The translations under genes were made by a program, and so were the position numbers. The notes under the pieces are model-generated. The model did not search any database. It was not told the DNA's origin and saw only the letters and a list, made by a program, of their open reading frames with translations. A stretch of 64,000 bases of DNA, taken from NCBI RefSeq assembly GCF_004342625.1, contig NZ_SMAH01000004.1, forward strand, positions 144,070 through 208,069, given 5' to 3'. Shown one piece after another: positions 16,090-24,692 of the stretch (the stretch's first letter is position 1; each line of letters opens with the position of its first letter). The stretch comes from Tepidimonas ignava (GTDB taxonomy: Bacteria; Pseudomonadota; Gammaproteobacteria; Burkholderiales; Burkholderiaceae_C).

Positions 16090-17282
16090 TGGAAGACCTC
16101 CACGATGTAGTCTGTGACAAGATGCGAGCGGAAGGTGATGCGCTCGGCGGGGTAAGGCGCGGTGAATTCGAAGTCGAAATAGACCTTGCCTTGGGCGATC
16201 TGATCCGGCGTGTTGAGCTCTTCATCCGCCCAGCAGCGCCCGCCCAGGATCGCGCCCTTGGCCTTGAGGTGGCGCAGATAGGCGTTGACGCCTTCGAGCA
16301 CGTCTTCGACGTAGGTCTTGGTGATGTTGCGATCTACCGCCCACAGGTGGGCCTGCAGGATCGACTCGTTGATCATGTCGGCGGTGCGCCGCACCGAGAG
16401 AAACGCCCACTTGGGGTCGGACGAACAGGTGCGGTTGCCCCATAGCCGGTAGCCGTCTTCCTGGATGATGGTGGCGACTTCCTGCTCGTTGAGCAGGTTG
16501 GCGCGGGCATTGGGGTCGCCCAGCGCGAAGTCGATGGGACGCGCCGTGCCGATGACGCCGTGGAGGATGTTGTTCGAGGGGCTCCACCAGAATCCACGGT
16601 CGTTGTCGAGCTTGGCGATCAAGCCTGCTACGCGGGCCGAGGCAGGTTCGACCGCTATCTGTTCGCCCTTCATGACCTTGACCCAGGGGTCGACGACATA
16701 GACGCGCGGGCTGCCCCAGTCTTGGCGGTAGGCAATGGCGTCCTGATCGTTCGTGTTGGGACCGTCGGCGATGATGACAGCGCGCAGCCGCTCGGCGATC
16801 GCCAGCATCTCTGCCACCACCGGATTGGCCAGCTTGCCGTCGGGGTCGTCCGGGTCGGCAGGCTTTTGGTGCGTGAAGCCCGGCGCGATGAGAAGGCGCG
16901 GCGTGGCCTTCACCACCGACTGGGCCGCCAGGAAGGCGTGCAGGCCGCGGTATTGCCCCGTGGCGGCGTCCACCCCGCCGAGGACGTTGGCAAGCGTGGC
17001 GGCTTCGGTTGCGCCTTGCGCGACGCGCACGACGACCACCACCGCGCCGGCCTGATCGAAGATGCCATCGATGGCTGCCGGCAGCGTGCCGGCAGCGCCG
17101 AGCTTAGCCGCCTCGCGGCGGCTGCCGGCAATCAGCACGGGGGTGTCAAGCGGAAAGGCGCTCTCATCGGCCTCGGGCGCGGTGCCGATGAGGCCGATCA
17201 CCGAGGAGCGAACGGTGCGGATGGGGCGCAGGCCGTCGTCGATCTCGACGACCTCCACGCCATGCAGGAAGGTCTCGGACAT
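16086..17282 (-). CDS. Tail sheath protein gpFI
   Basis: A 398-residue contractile tail sheath subunit of the P2 FI type. The N-terminus (FLHGVEVVEIDDGLRPIRTV, then SSVIGLIGTAPEAD) and C-terminal domain (YPAERITFRSHLVTDYIVEV) are characteristic, with a conserved WGNRTCSSDPKWAFLSVRRT block near residue 285. A ribosome site (GAGGAG) precedes the ATG at 17282. It pairs with the downstream tube gene. Confidence 0.95.
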   Translation of the reverse strand: MSETFLHGVEVVEIDDGLRPIRTVRSSVIGLIGTAPEADESAFPLDTPVLIAGSRREAAKLGAAGTLPAAIDGIFDQAGAVVVVVRVAQGATEAATLANVLGGVDAATGQYRGLHAFLAAQSVVKATPRLLIAPGFTHQKPADPDDPDGKLANPVVAEMLAIAERLRAVIIADGPNTNDQDAIAYRQDWGSPRVYVVDPWVKVMKGEQIAVEPASARVAGLIAKLDNDRGFWWSPSNNILHGVIGTARPIDFALGDPNARANLLNEQEVATIIQEDGYRLWGNRTCSSDPKWAFLSVRRTADMINESILQAHLWAVDRNITKTYVEDVLEGVNAYLRHLKAKGAILGGRCWADEELNTPDQIAQGKVYFDFEFTAPYPAERITFRSHLVTDYIVEVFQ

Positions 17283-17348
17283 GGGAGGGTCTCCTCAAGA
17301 AACGCAAAAGGCCGCTGGCGCGGCCTGGGATGGGCAAGCCGTGAATGG

Positions 17349-17771
17349 TCAGCCTGCTCCGCGCTGCTGGCGGGCGGCCACATCGAAGGGATGATCCGAG
17401 CGGCCAAAGGCGGAGCCGCCAAAAAGCCGCACGGCGCGGTGGATCACCCAGCGCTGCCAGGCAGGACACCCGAGCACCGCCATCGCTTCGGCAAAGATGT
17501 CATCCGCCCGGCGTCTTGCGGCCTCATCGCCCGCCGGCCCCAAGGCGTAGAGCCAGTCGTGCAAGATGGCGGCCTTGGCGTAGCGGCCTTGCGGCGGGAA
17601 GATCGGCCAGAAGATGCGCGGCACCGAGGCCAGGTCGGTTTCGAACCCTTTGGGCACGCGGATGACGTCTGTGGAGGGGTATTCGCCGACGTGGTACTCG
17701 AAGGGCTCCACGAGCCGCCAGCGGTTTGGCCCCACGATCTCCAGGATCGCGGGGGTGGTGAAGCTGCTCAC
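17349..17771 (-). CDS. DUF1353 phage protein
   Basis: A 140-residue DUF1353 protein, a family common in tailed phages and of unknown function. The signature FETDLASVPRIFWPIFPPQG then AAILHDWLYA is present, with conserved Asp/His residues that suggest a hydrolase-like site. It starts with GTG overlapping the upstream stop (GTGA). Its position between fibre-related genes and the sheath suggests a virion or tail-assembly role. Confidence 0.85.
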   Translation of the reverse strand: MSSFTTPAILEIVGPNRWRLVEPFEYHVGEYPSTDVIRVPKGFETDLASVPRIFWPIFPPQGRYAKAAILHDWLYALGPAGDEAARRRADDIFAEAMAVLGCPAWQRWVIHRAVRLFGGSAFGRSDHPFDVAARQQRGAG

Positions 17772-18229
17772 GAGAGCACCTCAGCCGCGCGGCCCTGGCC
17801 AATGAGCCCCAGCGTCTCCAGCGCCTCAACGCCCGCTCGCGTGCGGGGATCGGCGAGATCGATCTCGCTGGCGAGCTTCATCTTGTCCATCCAGACCTCC
17901 ACCCGCACATCCGTCTTGGCCGCCGCGTAGATGGCAGCCAGCTCCTCGTCGGTGAAGCGCTCCATGAAGGCGAGCTTGCTGATGGGGCGCGGGGTCGGCT
18001 TGGCCGGCTCGGCGGCCGCCTCGACCGACTGGGCGGCCTGCTCGGCCAGGATCGAGAGCACCTCCTCGTCGGTCTTGCCGGGGAAGTTGTCGACCAGCTT
18101 GCCATCGACCACCGAGAAGCGCTCGCCAAGCTCCTTGCCCTTGCCGACCTTGAAGCTGAAGTAGCCGTCATTGGGATCGCTCGTCTTGCCGACAAAGCGC
18201 CCGCTCTCATCGAAATGCAGATACAACAT
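17768..18229 (-). CDS. Putative tail fibre assembly/accessory protein
   Basis: A 153-residue protein starting MLYLHFDESGRFVG. The first 65 residues are a small beta domain (DGYFSFKVGKGKELGERFSV), followed by a Pro/Ala/Glu linker and a helical C-terminus (FMERFTDEELAAIYAAAKTD, ending GVEALETLGLIGQGRAAEVL) of a kind often seen in short proteins encoded just after tail fibres. GGAGGG before the ATG at 18229 favours this start over one at 18247. I infer a chaperone or accessory role from position only. Confidence 0.6.
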   Translation of the reverse strand: MLYLHFDESGRFVGKTSDPNDGYFSFKVGKGKELGERFSVVDGKLVDNFPGKTDEEVLSILAEQAAQSVEAAAEPAKPTPRPISKLAFMERFTDEELAAIYAAAKTDVRVEVWMDKMKLASEIDLADPRTRAGVEALETLGLIGQGRAAEVLS

Positions 18230-18246
18230 CGCTTCCACCCCCTCCA

Positions 18247-19668
18247 TCACTTGAACCGATCCAGCGGCAGGATCTTGTTGACGAACTGAGCCTGATACAT
18301 CGTGCCGTCCTCGCGCTGCGGATAGGCCCCGACGACCGTGCGCATCGTGGTGTCGCTGCCGGTCTCGGCGAGCGTCGAGAAGCGCGGATCGAGGAACCAC
18401 AGATGCGCCTGGGCGCCGTTCTTGTCGTGGCCCCGGCAGATGGCAAAGGCGCTGCCGCCGACCGGCGCAATCGAAAAGCCATAGCTGCTGTCGTTGTACA
18501 GAAACCCCCGGCAACCCAGCGCCGTGTTGTTGACCGAATCGGTCGGCAGGAAGCGCCCCACCGCACCGCTCAGGTAGTAGTAGTGGTGGGTGTAGACCGC
18601 CATCACGCTCTGGTCGTCCGACAACATGAAGCGCGTAGCGTAATACGCGCCCGCGTTCAGCCCGTAGTGCGCGCCGCTCGTGGCGCTTTGCACGTACTGA
18701 CTGAGTGTCAGCGTGCCAGTGGCGCTCATCACCGAGTCGGTGACACGGAACACCCGCAAGCCCTGGGCGCCGGAGGTGGTGTTGCTGGTGTCGGTGACCA
18801 CGATCCACAGCGTGCCGTCGTTGCACAGACACAGCCGATGCGCGTAGCGGTCGTTCTCCGTGCCGGTGTAGGACAGACCGTTGAGCGTGATGTCCACGAA
18901 CCGATAGCCCGACATCGACGCCTGGAAAGCCGCCAGGAGCTCGGCATAGGTCGTGTGTGCGCGGATGCCCGGCCCGATGGGGAACAGGTGCAGCCGGTAG
19001 TTCGCCCCGCTCGTGCCCGTGCGCAGCAGCAGCGCATAGACGCCAATCCGTGCGTTGTAGCAGGCCATGCCAAAGTTGGTCGCCACTTGTCCCGTGGCCG
19101 CCTGAAAGCCGGTCAGCTGCGTCACATCCACGCGCGGGAATGCGGTGTTGCTGACGTGCGCCGCCCAGGTGGCACCAATCGGATACACCCCGACCGTGGT
19201 GTTCAGCGTGATCAGCTCGAAGTTCTGCAGCTCGATGGCCGGCAGGATCACCGGGGTCGAATAGCGCAGCACGTTGGCCGCGTCAGTGCCGTCGATGTAG
19301 CCGAACTCCGTCACCGACGAATACCAGTTGTTGCAGGTGCCGGTGTTGGTAAAGCCCGTGATGCCCCAATAGCCACTACCCGGCAACCAGGCCGACGTGG
19401 TCGACCCTGCGGTAGCGTTACCGATCAGGGAATAGTGGGCTGCGGCCTCGTCGCTGGTTCGCCCCAACGAGCGGCTGCGGCCGTTGTTCTGTGAGCCAAG
19501 CGACGTGTATTCCAGATAATTGATCGTGTCGTTTGGCGCATAGGCCGCGCGCCATTGCGAGGTTGCGCTGCTGTTTTGGGTCACATACTCCCACAGCGGG
19601 CGGGCACTGTAGCCCTCGCGCTCCCAAATTCGCTGCGGCTGGGTAGCCGTCATCAAATTGCGTCCCAT
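18247..19668 (-). CDS. Putative tail fibre/receptor-binding or adhesion protein
   Basis: A 473-residue protein without a clear family. It is rich in Tyr, Ser, Thr and Gly, has no charged coiled coil, and shows many short beta-strand blocks (YRFVDITLNGLSYTGTENDR, LWIVVTDTSNTTSG) reminiscent of a beta-propeller or fibre head. It lies in the fibre region between DUF4815 and the sheath. The composition is less GC-biased than the neighbours, common for host-range genes exchanged between phages. A plausible receptor-binding protein; not demonstrated. Confidence 0.55.
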   Translation of the reverse strand: MGRNLMTATQPQRIWEREGYSARPLWEYVTQNSSATSQWRAAYAPNDTINYLEYTSLGSQNNGRSRSLGRTSDEAAAHYSLIGNATAGSTTSAWLPGSGYWGITGFTNTGTCNNWYSSVTEFGYIDGTDAANVLRYSTPVILPAIELQNFELITLNTTVGVYPIGATWAAHVSNTAFPRVDVTQLTGFQAATGQVATNFGMACYNARIGVYALLLRTGTSGANYRLHLFPIGPGIRAHTTYAELLAAFQASMSGYRFVDITLNGLSYTGTENDRYAHRLCLCNDGTLWIVVTDTSNTTSGAQGLRVFRVTDSVMSATGTLTLSQYVQSATSGAHYGLNAGAYYATRFMLSDDQSVMAVYTHHYYYLSGAVGRFLPTDSVNNTALGCRGFLYNDSSYGFSIAPVGGSAFAICRGHDKNGAQAHLWFLDPRFSTLAETGSDTTMRTVVGAYPQREDGTMYQAQFVNKILPLDRFK

Positions 19669-19681
19669 GTCCTACCCCCTA

Positions 19682-19993
19682 TCAGGCAATTTCCTCAATA
19701 CCCCAGACCGCCACATTGACCGCGCCGGTGTCCGAGCGGGCAAAGAGCTTTTGCCCAGCGGAAAGCACAATGCCGGTGCGCTCCAGCACCCCGGACGGAT
19801 CAAGCGCCGCGTCCCACTCGATCCACTGGGCGTCCGCTGGCGTCGCATCGGCGGAGACCGCCAGACGCACGCGGGCCGATGACGCGCCCACGTTGCAGCA
19901 GTTGATGTTGATGGTCGCGCGGCGCTGCGTGGGCACGGTGTAGACCGCAACCGTGGCCGCAGCCGCCGGACGGGTTGAAGCAAGCAGGCTCAT
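19682..19993 (-). CDS. Small virion-associated hypothetical protein
   Basis: A 103-residue beta-rich protein: ATVAVYTVPTQRRATININC, ARVRLAVSADATPADAQWIE, then LERTGIVLSAGQKLFARSDT. This resembles the short proteins found beside tail fibres that may form decoration or head domains. It lies 14 bp before the putative fibre gene. Function unknown. Confidence 0.6.
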   Translation of the reverse strand: MSLLASTRPAAAATVAVYTVPTQRRATININCCNVGASSARVRLAVSADATPADAQWIEWDAALDPSGVLERTGIVLSAGQKLFARSDTGAVNVAVWGIEEIA

Positions 19994-20007
19994 GGATCAC
20001 TCCTTTC

Positions 20008-20601
20008 TCAAAGCTGGGCGTAGAAGAAAGCGCGCGCGCCGAAGGTGAATTGCTGCGTCACCGAGTTCGCCGCCGCCGCGATGTCGGCCAGCATCGCGTC
20101 CTTGGCGGCGTTCGCTTGCGCGATCACCGCGTCGCGGTTGTTGTTGGCCGCTGTGATGGCGGCGTTGGACGCCGTGTTGACGGCGGCAATGGCCGCATCC
20201 TTGGTCGAATTGATGCTGGCCTCAGCCGCGTTCTTCGTAGCCGTGACGCTGGCTTCGGCTGCGTTCTTGGTCGAGTTGATGCTGGCCTCAGCCGCGTTCT
20301 TCGTAGCCGTGACGCTGGCTTCGGCTGCGTTCTTGGTCGAGTTGATGCTGGCCTCAGCCGCGTTCTTGGTCGATGTGATGTTGGCAATCGCCGCCGACTT
20401 GACCTGATCGGCGTGCTCGGTGATCTCCTCGATCTTGATGTCGCCCATCTCCTCGACTTCCAGCACCGTGGCGCGGCCGCCGATGCGGTCGATTGCGGTG
20501 CCGAGATAGGCCAGTTCCTCTGGCGTGGCCGTGGCTGCGCCGTTGATGATCTTCTGCTTGATCGCCTGCACGGCGTCGCGCAGCAAGGGGTCTCGTGCCA
20601 T
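20008..20601 (-). CDS. Coiled-coil fibre protein with hendecad repeats
   Basis: A 197-residue protein. The N-terminal 60 residues are a compact domain (ARDPLLRDAVQAIKQKIING ... AYLGTAIDRIGGRAT). Then an 11-residue repeat, AEASINSTKNA alternating with AEASVTATKNA, runs several times and grades into looser Ala/Asn-rich helix. Eleven-residue periodicity is the signature of straight or slightly right-handed coiled coils used in long fibres. The C-terminus (VTQQFTFGARAFFYAQL) may be a trimer cap. GGAG precedes the ATG at 20601. Likely part of the tail fibre shaft. Confidence 0.7.
   Translation of the reverse strand: MARDPLLRDAVQAIKQKIINGAATATPEELAYLGTAIDRIGGRATVLEVEEMGDIKIEEITEHADQVKSAAIANITSTKNAAEASINSTKNAAEASVTATKNAAEASINSTKNAAEASVTATKNAAEASINSTKDAAIAAVNTASNAAITAANNNRDAVIAQANAAKDAMLADIAAAANSVTQQFTFGARAFFYAQL
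20215..20370. repeat. 66-bp tandem repeats in the fibre gene
   Basis: Identical 66-bp units at 20215-20280 and 20281-20346, with a partial third unit to 20370. Each unit encodes two 11-residue coiled-coil repeats. DNA identity higher than needed for the protein indicates recent expansion, so fibre length may vary. Confidence 0.85.
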
Positions 20602-20612
20602 GACTGATCTCC

Positions 20613-20822
20613 TCAGAAATCCATGTGGTGAAAGAGGCGCAGCCGCTGTCGGCGCTGCCACTCAAGCATCTGCGCATCGCTTTGCTGCCGCGCTGTGGCG
20701 TGGGCGTGGATGAGCCCATCGACCTGCTCAAAGGCCAGCCGGATGCGCCCGACGTCCTCCTCCAAGAGGTTCTCAGGGTGCGGCAGCGGCAAGCCGTAGT
20801 GCTGGGTGCGCTCATCGATCAT
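20613..20822 (-). CDS. Small hypothetical tail protein
   Basis: A 69-residue protein: TQHYGLPLPHPENLLEEDVG then RIRLAFEQVDGLIHAHATAR. The opening motif with Pro-His-Pro and LEEDV is typical of short proteins following baseplate/fibre genes, which may attach a fibre to the baseplate. It begins 12 bp after the DUF4815 gene. Function unknown. Confidence 0.6.
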   Translation of the reverse strand: MIDERTQHYGLPLPHPENLLEEDVGRIRLAFEQVDGLIHAHATARQQSDAQMLEWQRRQRLRLFHHMDF

Positions 20823-20833
20823 GGCCGCCTCCG

Positions 20834-23800
20834 TCAGACGATCACCGCGCGCAAGGCTCGCACCGCCGCGCGATGGGCTGCGGAGTTCGCGATCTCCAGC
20901 CGCACGCGCGTGGTCTTGTCCGCCCCCACGCCCGAGAGCGAAGCCGCCGACCACTCGATCTCCACCCAGCCATCGCCGATGGGCTCAGCCTTGACCACCG
21001 GAAGGCTCGCAAACTGCCCGGCGGTGCCCGACTCGGCTTTCGCCGTGACGCTGCTTGATCCCGGCGCGAACACCTCGGCGATCACCCGCGCCTTGAAGCT
21101 GGCCGCCGCCGGAATCGCGCGCGAGACGTAGGTCGCGTTGGCGGCCAGCGTCCCCGCGACGAGCTGCCAGCCGGGATAGACCACGGGCGTGGCGGTTGCC
21201 GTGCCGGTGATGTCCAGCGCCACGTCCACCTTGCCCGTGTAGGGGGCCTCCAGCCGGATCGTCGTGTTGGGCGGGGCGGTGAGCACCCGGCCGCCTTCGA
21301 GGGTCACGCGCGCCACCGCCGCGCAGCCGCTGGCCGGCAGCTCCACTGCGCCCAGCACCATCAGGTCGGTGGCATCGGTGACCTGGACTTGAGTGGCCAG
21401 CGTCACCGCGCGGCTGCTTTGCGTCGTCGACACCCCCAGCAGCCGGAAAGCGAGGTCTTTGTCCTGGTGCGCCGTCCAGGTGGAAGCGTTCGAGGAGGAG
21501 AGCAGCACGCCGACCTGATACGGCTGGGCGGTGACCCAGCGGCCGTTGGCGCTGTCCCACTTGCCCAGCTCGGCGACCGACAGCGCGGTCTCTGTGTCAT
21601 CAGTGAGCACGACCAGGGCGTACTCAACACCGGCCTGCAGCATGACCGGGGCGCCAAAGGCGATGCGGGTCGCCCCAGTCGTGGAAATGTTAGCCGCCGC
21701 AATCCGGCCCTCGGCCAGGATGCCGCGCGCAGGGAAGCCTGCCACCGTCTCGCGGATCTGCACCGTCACCGGCCGCGTGCCACGCACCGTGAACCACAGC
21801 TCAACAGCGCCGAGCTGCTGCGACTCGGGCAGCGTGAAGGTCTGGGCCAGCGGATCCCACCGCCAGATGGTGGTCGTCGTGCGGGTGCGGGTGGTCTGCG
21901 TCACCAGCGTGCCGCGCCCCTCGAACGTGGCCTCGCCGAAGCTGCCGCCCGCGCCCTCGATCTCGAAGCGCTTGATGCCAGCCGGCAGGCCTGCGGGGAT
22001 CTGGAAGCTGGTGTTCACCACGCCATTGCCATCGGCCGCCGCGCCGCCAAGCGGCAGGTCGATGCCGTCGAAGCGCATGGCGGAGACCGCCTCGTTGGGG
22101 CCGAAGCCGGCCGCGCGCACCGCCACAGAAATCTGGCGCAGGGTCGGGACGGCCGACTCGACGCGCGAGACCACCTCCGTGCTCGAGCTGGTCGTCACAC
22201 TGACCAGAATGCCCGAGCCGCGCGTGATCGTTTCGGTGATGGCCGCCGCCGTGTTGTTTTGGAAGTCAACCCAGAAGTCCTGCGCGGGCGTGAGCGTCAC
22301 GGCAGCCGGGGCCGGCAGCGCCGCCGCGTAAGGATTGACCTTCATGCTGCCGGTGCGCGCGGTCTGCTCCAGCACCGCGCGGTAGGCGTGCGGCAGGGTC
22401 TGGATCGCCGTCAGATACGGCCCCAAGGGGGTCGCCGCGATCGGGGCCATGAGCTGCCCAAGCACGCAGACGGCGTTTTGCGACGCGCCCGCGTCTCTCA
22501 GGTCGTCATCGCGGAACGGATCGGCAAAGACCCCTTTCTTGGCCGCCGGCTCGCGCAAGGTGATGTCGTTGGACAGCCGCTCGCGGGCCACGAGATCGAA
22601 GAGCCGGCCGATGTCCGAGCGCATGGCCTCAAGCTCGGCCGTGGGCACCGCGCGCACGCCGGAGGCCAGCACCCGCACCGGGCTCGTGTTGCGCCACGTG
22701 AAAGCGAGATCGCACAGGCGCAAGAGATCCGGCGGCACCGATGGGGCCATAGGGCTGCGCTCGACCGACACCCCCTTGATGCGCTGGATCAGCCCATCGC
22801 GGGAGAGGCACAGCGCATCCATGCGCGGCATCCTCCACTCGTAGTCGGTCTGCACCAAGGTGCCCGCCACCAGCCCCTCGACGGTGAAGCCCTCCTCGTC
22901 GATCTCGGTGGGGGTAAGCTGCGCGATGTAGTCGTAGGTGACGGTGTAGCTGGAGCCCGGGGCGGGCTCGGCGCCGGCCGGCGACCAGTTGAGCGCGTTG
23001 CCCGCCACCGTGTAGTCGCTTCCAGCCTGATAGACGGTTGCGCCCTGCTTGACCTCCAGCACCTGCACCACCGCCGCATCGGGCAGGGTGTCGGTGGCCC
23101 CCGAGAAGACGCCGTGGGCCACCGTGACGGTCTTCCTCTTGGTGCCCTGCACCCGCACCACGCGCGCAATGGGCGCATAGCCCGTGGTCACGCGCATCTT
23201 GCCCTGCGCGTCGGGCGTGAAGACGCGCGGCTCGGCCAAGACGGTGGCCAGATCGGGATCGAAATCCAGGACGAGCCGCTCATCGTGCGCGCGCTCGACC
23301 TTGTAGCCCAGGACATTGGCGGTGCCGGCCTTGACCTGAAAGACGAGCTTGCCATCCGAGCGGCGCTCAAGGAAGCGGGTCTCGAATCCATCGACGATGT
23401 AGTGCCCGTTGGCCTCGAAGTCGTAGCGGGCCACGACTTGCGTCACGCCATCGAAGGCCGGCGGGCGTTCCTTGTTCTGCAGCACGCCCTCGATCACCGT
23501 GGCGATGGGGTAGAACTCGCCTGTTTGCCCATCAGATGCAGCATCCCCAACCCAGCCCCAGACGACGGTTTCTTCCAGGCGGCCTGCGCCGGGCTCCTGA
23601 TAGTTGCGCGTGCCCACCGCCGGGTCGCGCAAGGACGGGTCGTCAAGCTCGGTGATGGTGCGGCGGCGCAGCCGCGCGCCAATCGTCACGCGCCCCGTGG
23701 TGGGCAGCGCAAAGGTCGCAGCCGGCACCTCATGCACTGAGCCGGCGAGATAGAGGCGCGCGGCGGCGCAGGTGGTCTGGCCCGTCTGCGGGTCGATCAA

Positions 23801-23983
23801 GATCGCGCCGCCTTCGATGAGGTCGCCGTCCTTGAGCACGGCGTCAGCGATCGACTTGACGCGGTGCTTCAAGATGGCTTGCAGCTCGTTCAATTCGGCC
23901 GACTGCAGCCCGTCGCCCGCGCGAAACAGAAGCTCCGTGTAGCGCTTGGCGGGATCGAAGCGGTTGTAGTAGCGCTCAAGCAT
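20834..23983 (-). CDS. DUF4815 large baseplate/tail protein
   Basis: A 1049-residue protein with the DUF4815 N-terminal domain: MLERYYNRFDPAKRYTELLF then RAGDGLQSAELNELQAILKH. Phage proteins of this family are large structural components near the baseplate and fibre network; their exact role is not known. Repeated beta-sandwich-like blocks fill the rest, with a fibronectin-like C-terminus. It is transcribed between the tail protein I group and the fibre genes, and is the largest protein in the prophage. Confidence 0.85.
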   Translation of the reverse strand: MLERYYNRFDPAKRYTELLFRAGDGLQSAELNELQAILKHRVKSIADAVLKDGDLIEGGAILIDPQTGQTTCAAARLYLAGSVHEVPAATFALPTTGRVTIGARLRRRTITELDDPSLRDPAVGTRNYQEPGAGRLEETVVWGWVGDAASDGQTGEFYPIATVIEGVLQNKERPPAFDGVTQVVARYDFEANGHYIVDGFETRFLERRSDGKLVFQVKAGTANVLGYKVERAHDERLVLDFDPDLATVLAEPRVFTPDAQGKMRVTTGYAPIARVVRVQGTKRKTVTVAHGVFSGATDTLPDAAVVQVLEVKQGATVYQAGSDYTVAGNALNWSPAGAEPAPGSSYTVTYDYIAQLTPTEIDEEGFTVEGLVAGTLVQTDYEWRMPRMDALCLSRDGLIQRIKGVSVERSPMAPSVPPDLLRLCDLAFTWRNTSPVRVLASGVRAVPTAELEAMRSDIGRLFDLVARERLSNDITLREPAAKKGVFADPFRDDDLRDAGASQNAVCVLGQLMAPIAATPLGPYLTAIQTLPHAYRAVLEQTARTGSMKVNPYAAALPAPAAVTLTPAQDFWVDFQNNTAAAITETITRGSGILVSVTTSSSTEVVSRVESAVPTLRQISVAVRAAGFGPNEAVSAMRFDGIDLPLGGAAADGNGVVNTSFQIPAGLPAGIKRFEIEGAGGSFGEATFEGRGTLVTQTTRTRTTTTIWRWDPLAQTFTLPESQQLGAVELWFTVRGTRPVTVQIRETVAGFPARGILAEGRIAAANISTTGATRIAFGAPVMLQAGVEYALVVLTDDTETALSVAELGKWDSANGRWVTAQPYQVGVLLSSSNASTWTAHQDKDLAFRLLGVSTTQSSRAVTLATQVQVTDATDLMVLGAVELPASGCAAVARVTLEGGRVLTAPPNTTIRLEAPYTGKVDVALDITGTATATPVVYPGWQLVAGTLAANATYVSRAIPAAASFKARVIAEVFAPGSSSVTAKAESGTAGQFASLPVVKAEPIGDGWVEIEWSAASLSGVGADKTTRVRLEIANSAAHRAAVRALRAVIV

Positions 23984-23996
23984 CTTGCCTGCTCCT

Positions 23997-24689
23997 TCAG
24001 AAGGTCAGCACGAACTCGAAGGTCTCGCGGGTGGAGGCCTGCCGCACGATGGGCGGCGCGTGCTCGAGCAAGAGCAGCGTGCCGGGCGATGCGATCTCGG
24101 CGGGGGTGAAGAGCCGCTGTCCCGGCGGCAGGCCCGCCTGAACCTGCGTGCCGACGAAGACGGCCTGCTCGCGGATGGTGCTGCCGGCCGCATCGCCAAA
24201 GTCGAACTTGGTGCGCAGAAAGAGATGCTGCGTGGGGGCTTGGCTCACCCGATAGCGCCCGGTGGCCAGCGCAATCTCCCCATTGGGGTCAGGCTCGACG
24301 AAATAGACCTCATCGACCGTGCGGCGGCAGACCTCATCGAGAAGCGCCGTGGCCGCGACGTTCTCGGTCGGGCGGCCATAGGCGATCTCCAGCCGCACGC
24401 TGGCCCCAGGCGCGATCTGGCCTGTGTCCAGCCGGGTGATGAGCCCCTGCTGGGCATCGGCCGCGTAGTCTTGGTCGGCGGCGTAGGTGGTTTGCCCGTT
24501 GGCAGACTTGACCGCGATCTGGGCAATGGGCGCATGCGGCAGCGCGATGCGCCCCTGCGCATCGAACGCCGCCGTGATCTGGGCGGTGGAGTCCCACCAG
24601 GGCTGCCCGCGCCCCAGGGCCAGGTGCAGGACTTCGTTCTTGACAGAGGCCGCCAGCGCCGCGCGGCCGGAGTGGGTGAGAATGGCCAT
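23997..24689 (-). CDS. Phage tail-associated hypothetical protein
   Basis: A 230-residue protein: MAILTHSGRAALAASVKNEV then LHLALGRGQPWWD, with a C-terminus FEFVLTF. This N-terminal pattern is typical of short baseplate/fibre-adaptor proteins in the P2-like fibre region (the gpH adaptor position). It follows tail protein I. Exact role not known. Confidence 0.65.
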   Translation of the reverse strand: MAILTHSGRAALAASVKNEVLHLALGRGQPWWDSTAQITAAFDAQGRIALPHAPIAQIAVKSANGQTTYAADQDYAADAQQGLITRLDTGQIAPGASVRLEIAYGRPTENVAATALLDEVCRRTVDEVYFVEPDPNGEIALATGRYRVSQAPTQHLFLRTKFDFGDAAGSTIREQAVFVGTQVQAGLPPGQRLFTPAEIASPGTLLLLEHAPPIVRQASTRETFEFVLTF

Positions 24690-24692
24690 CGG

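Noticed and set aside
18247..24689. Diversity-generating retroelement in the fibre region
   Set aside because: No reverse transcriptase gene and no template/variable repeat pair was seen; the only repeats are the hendecad units.
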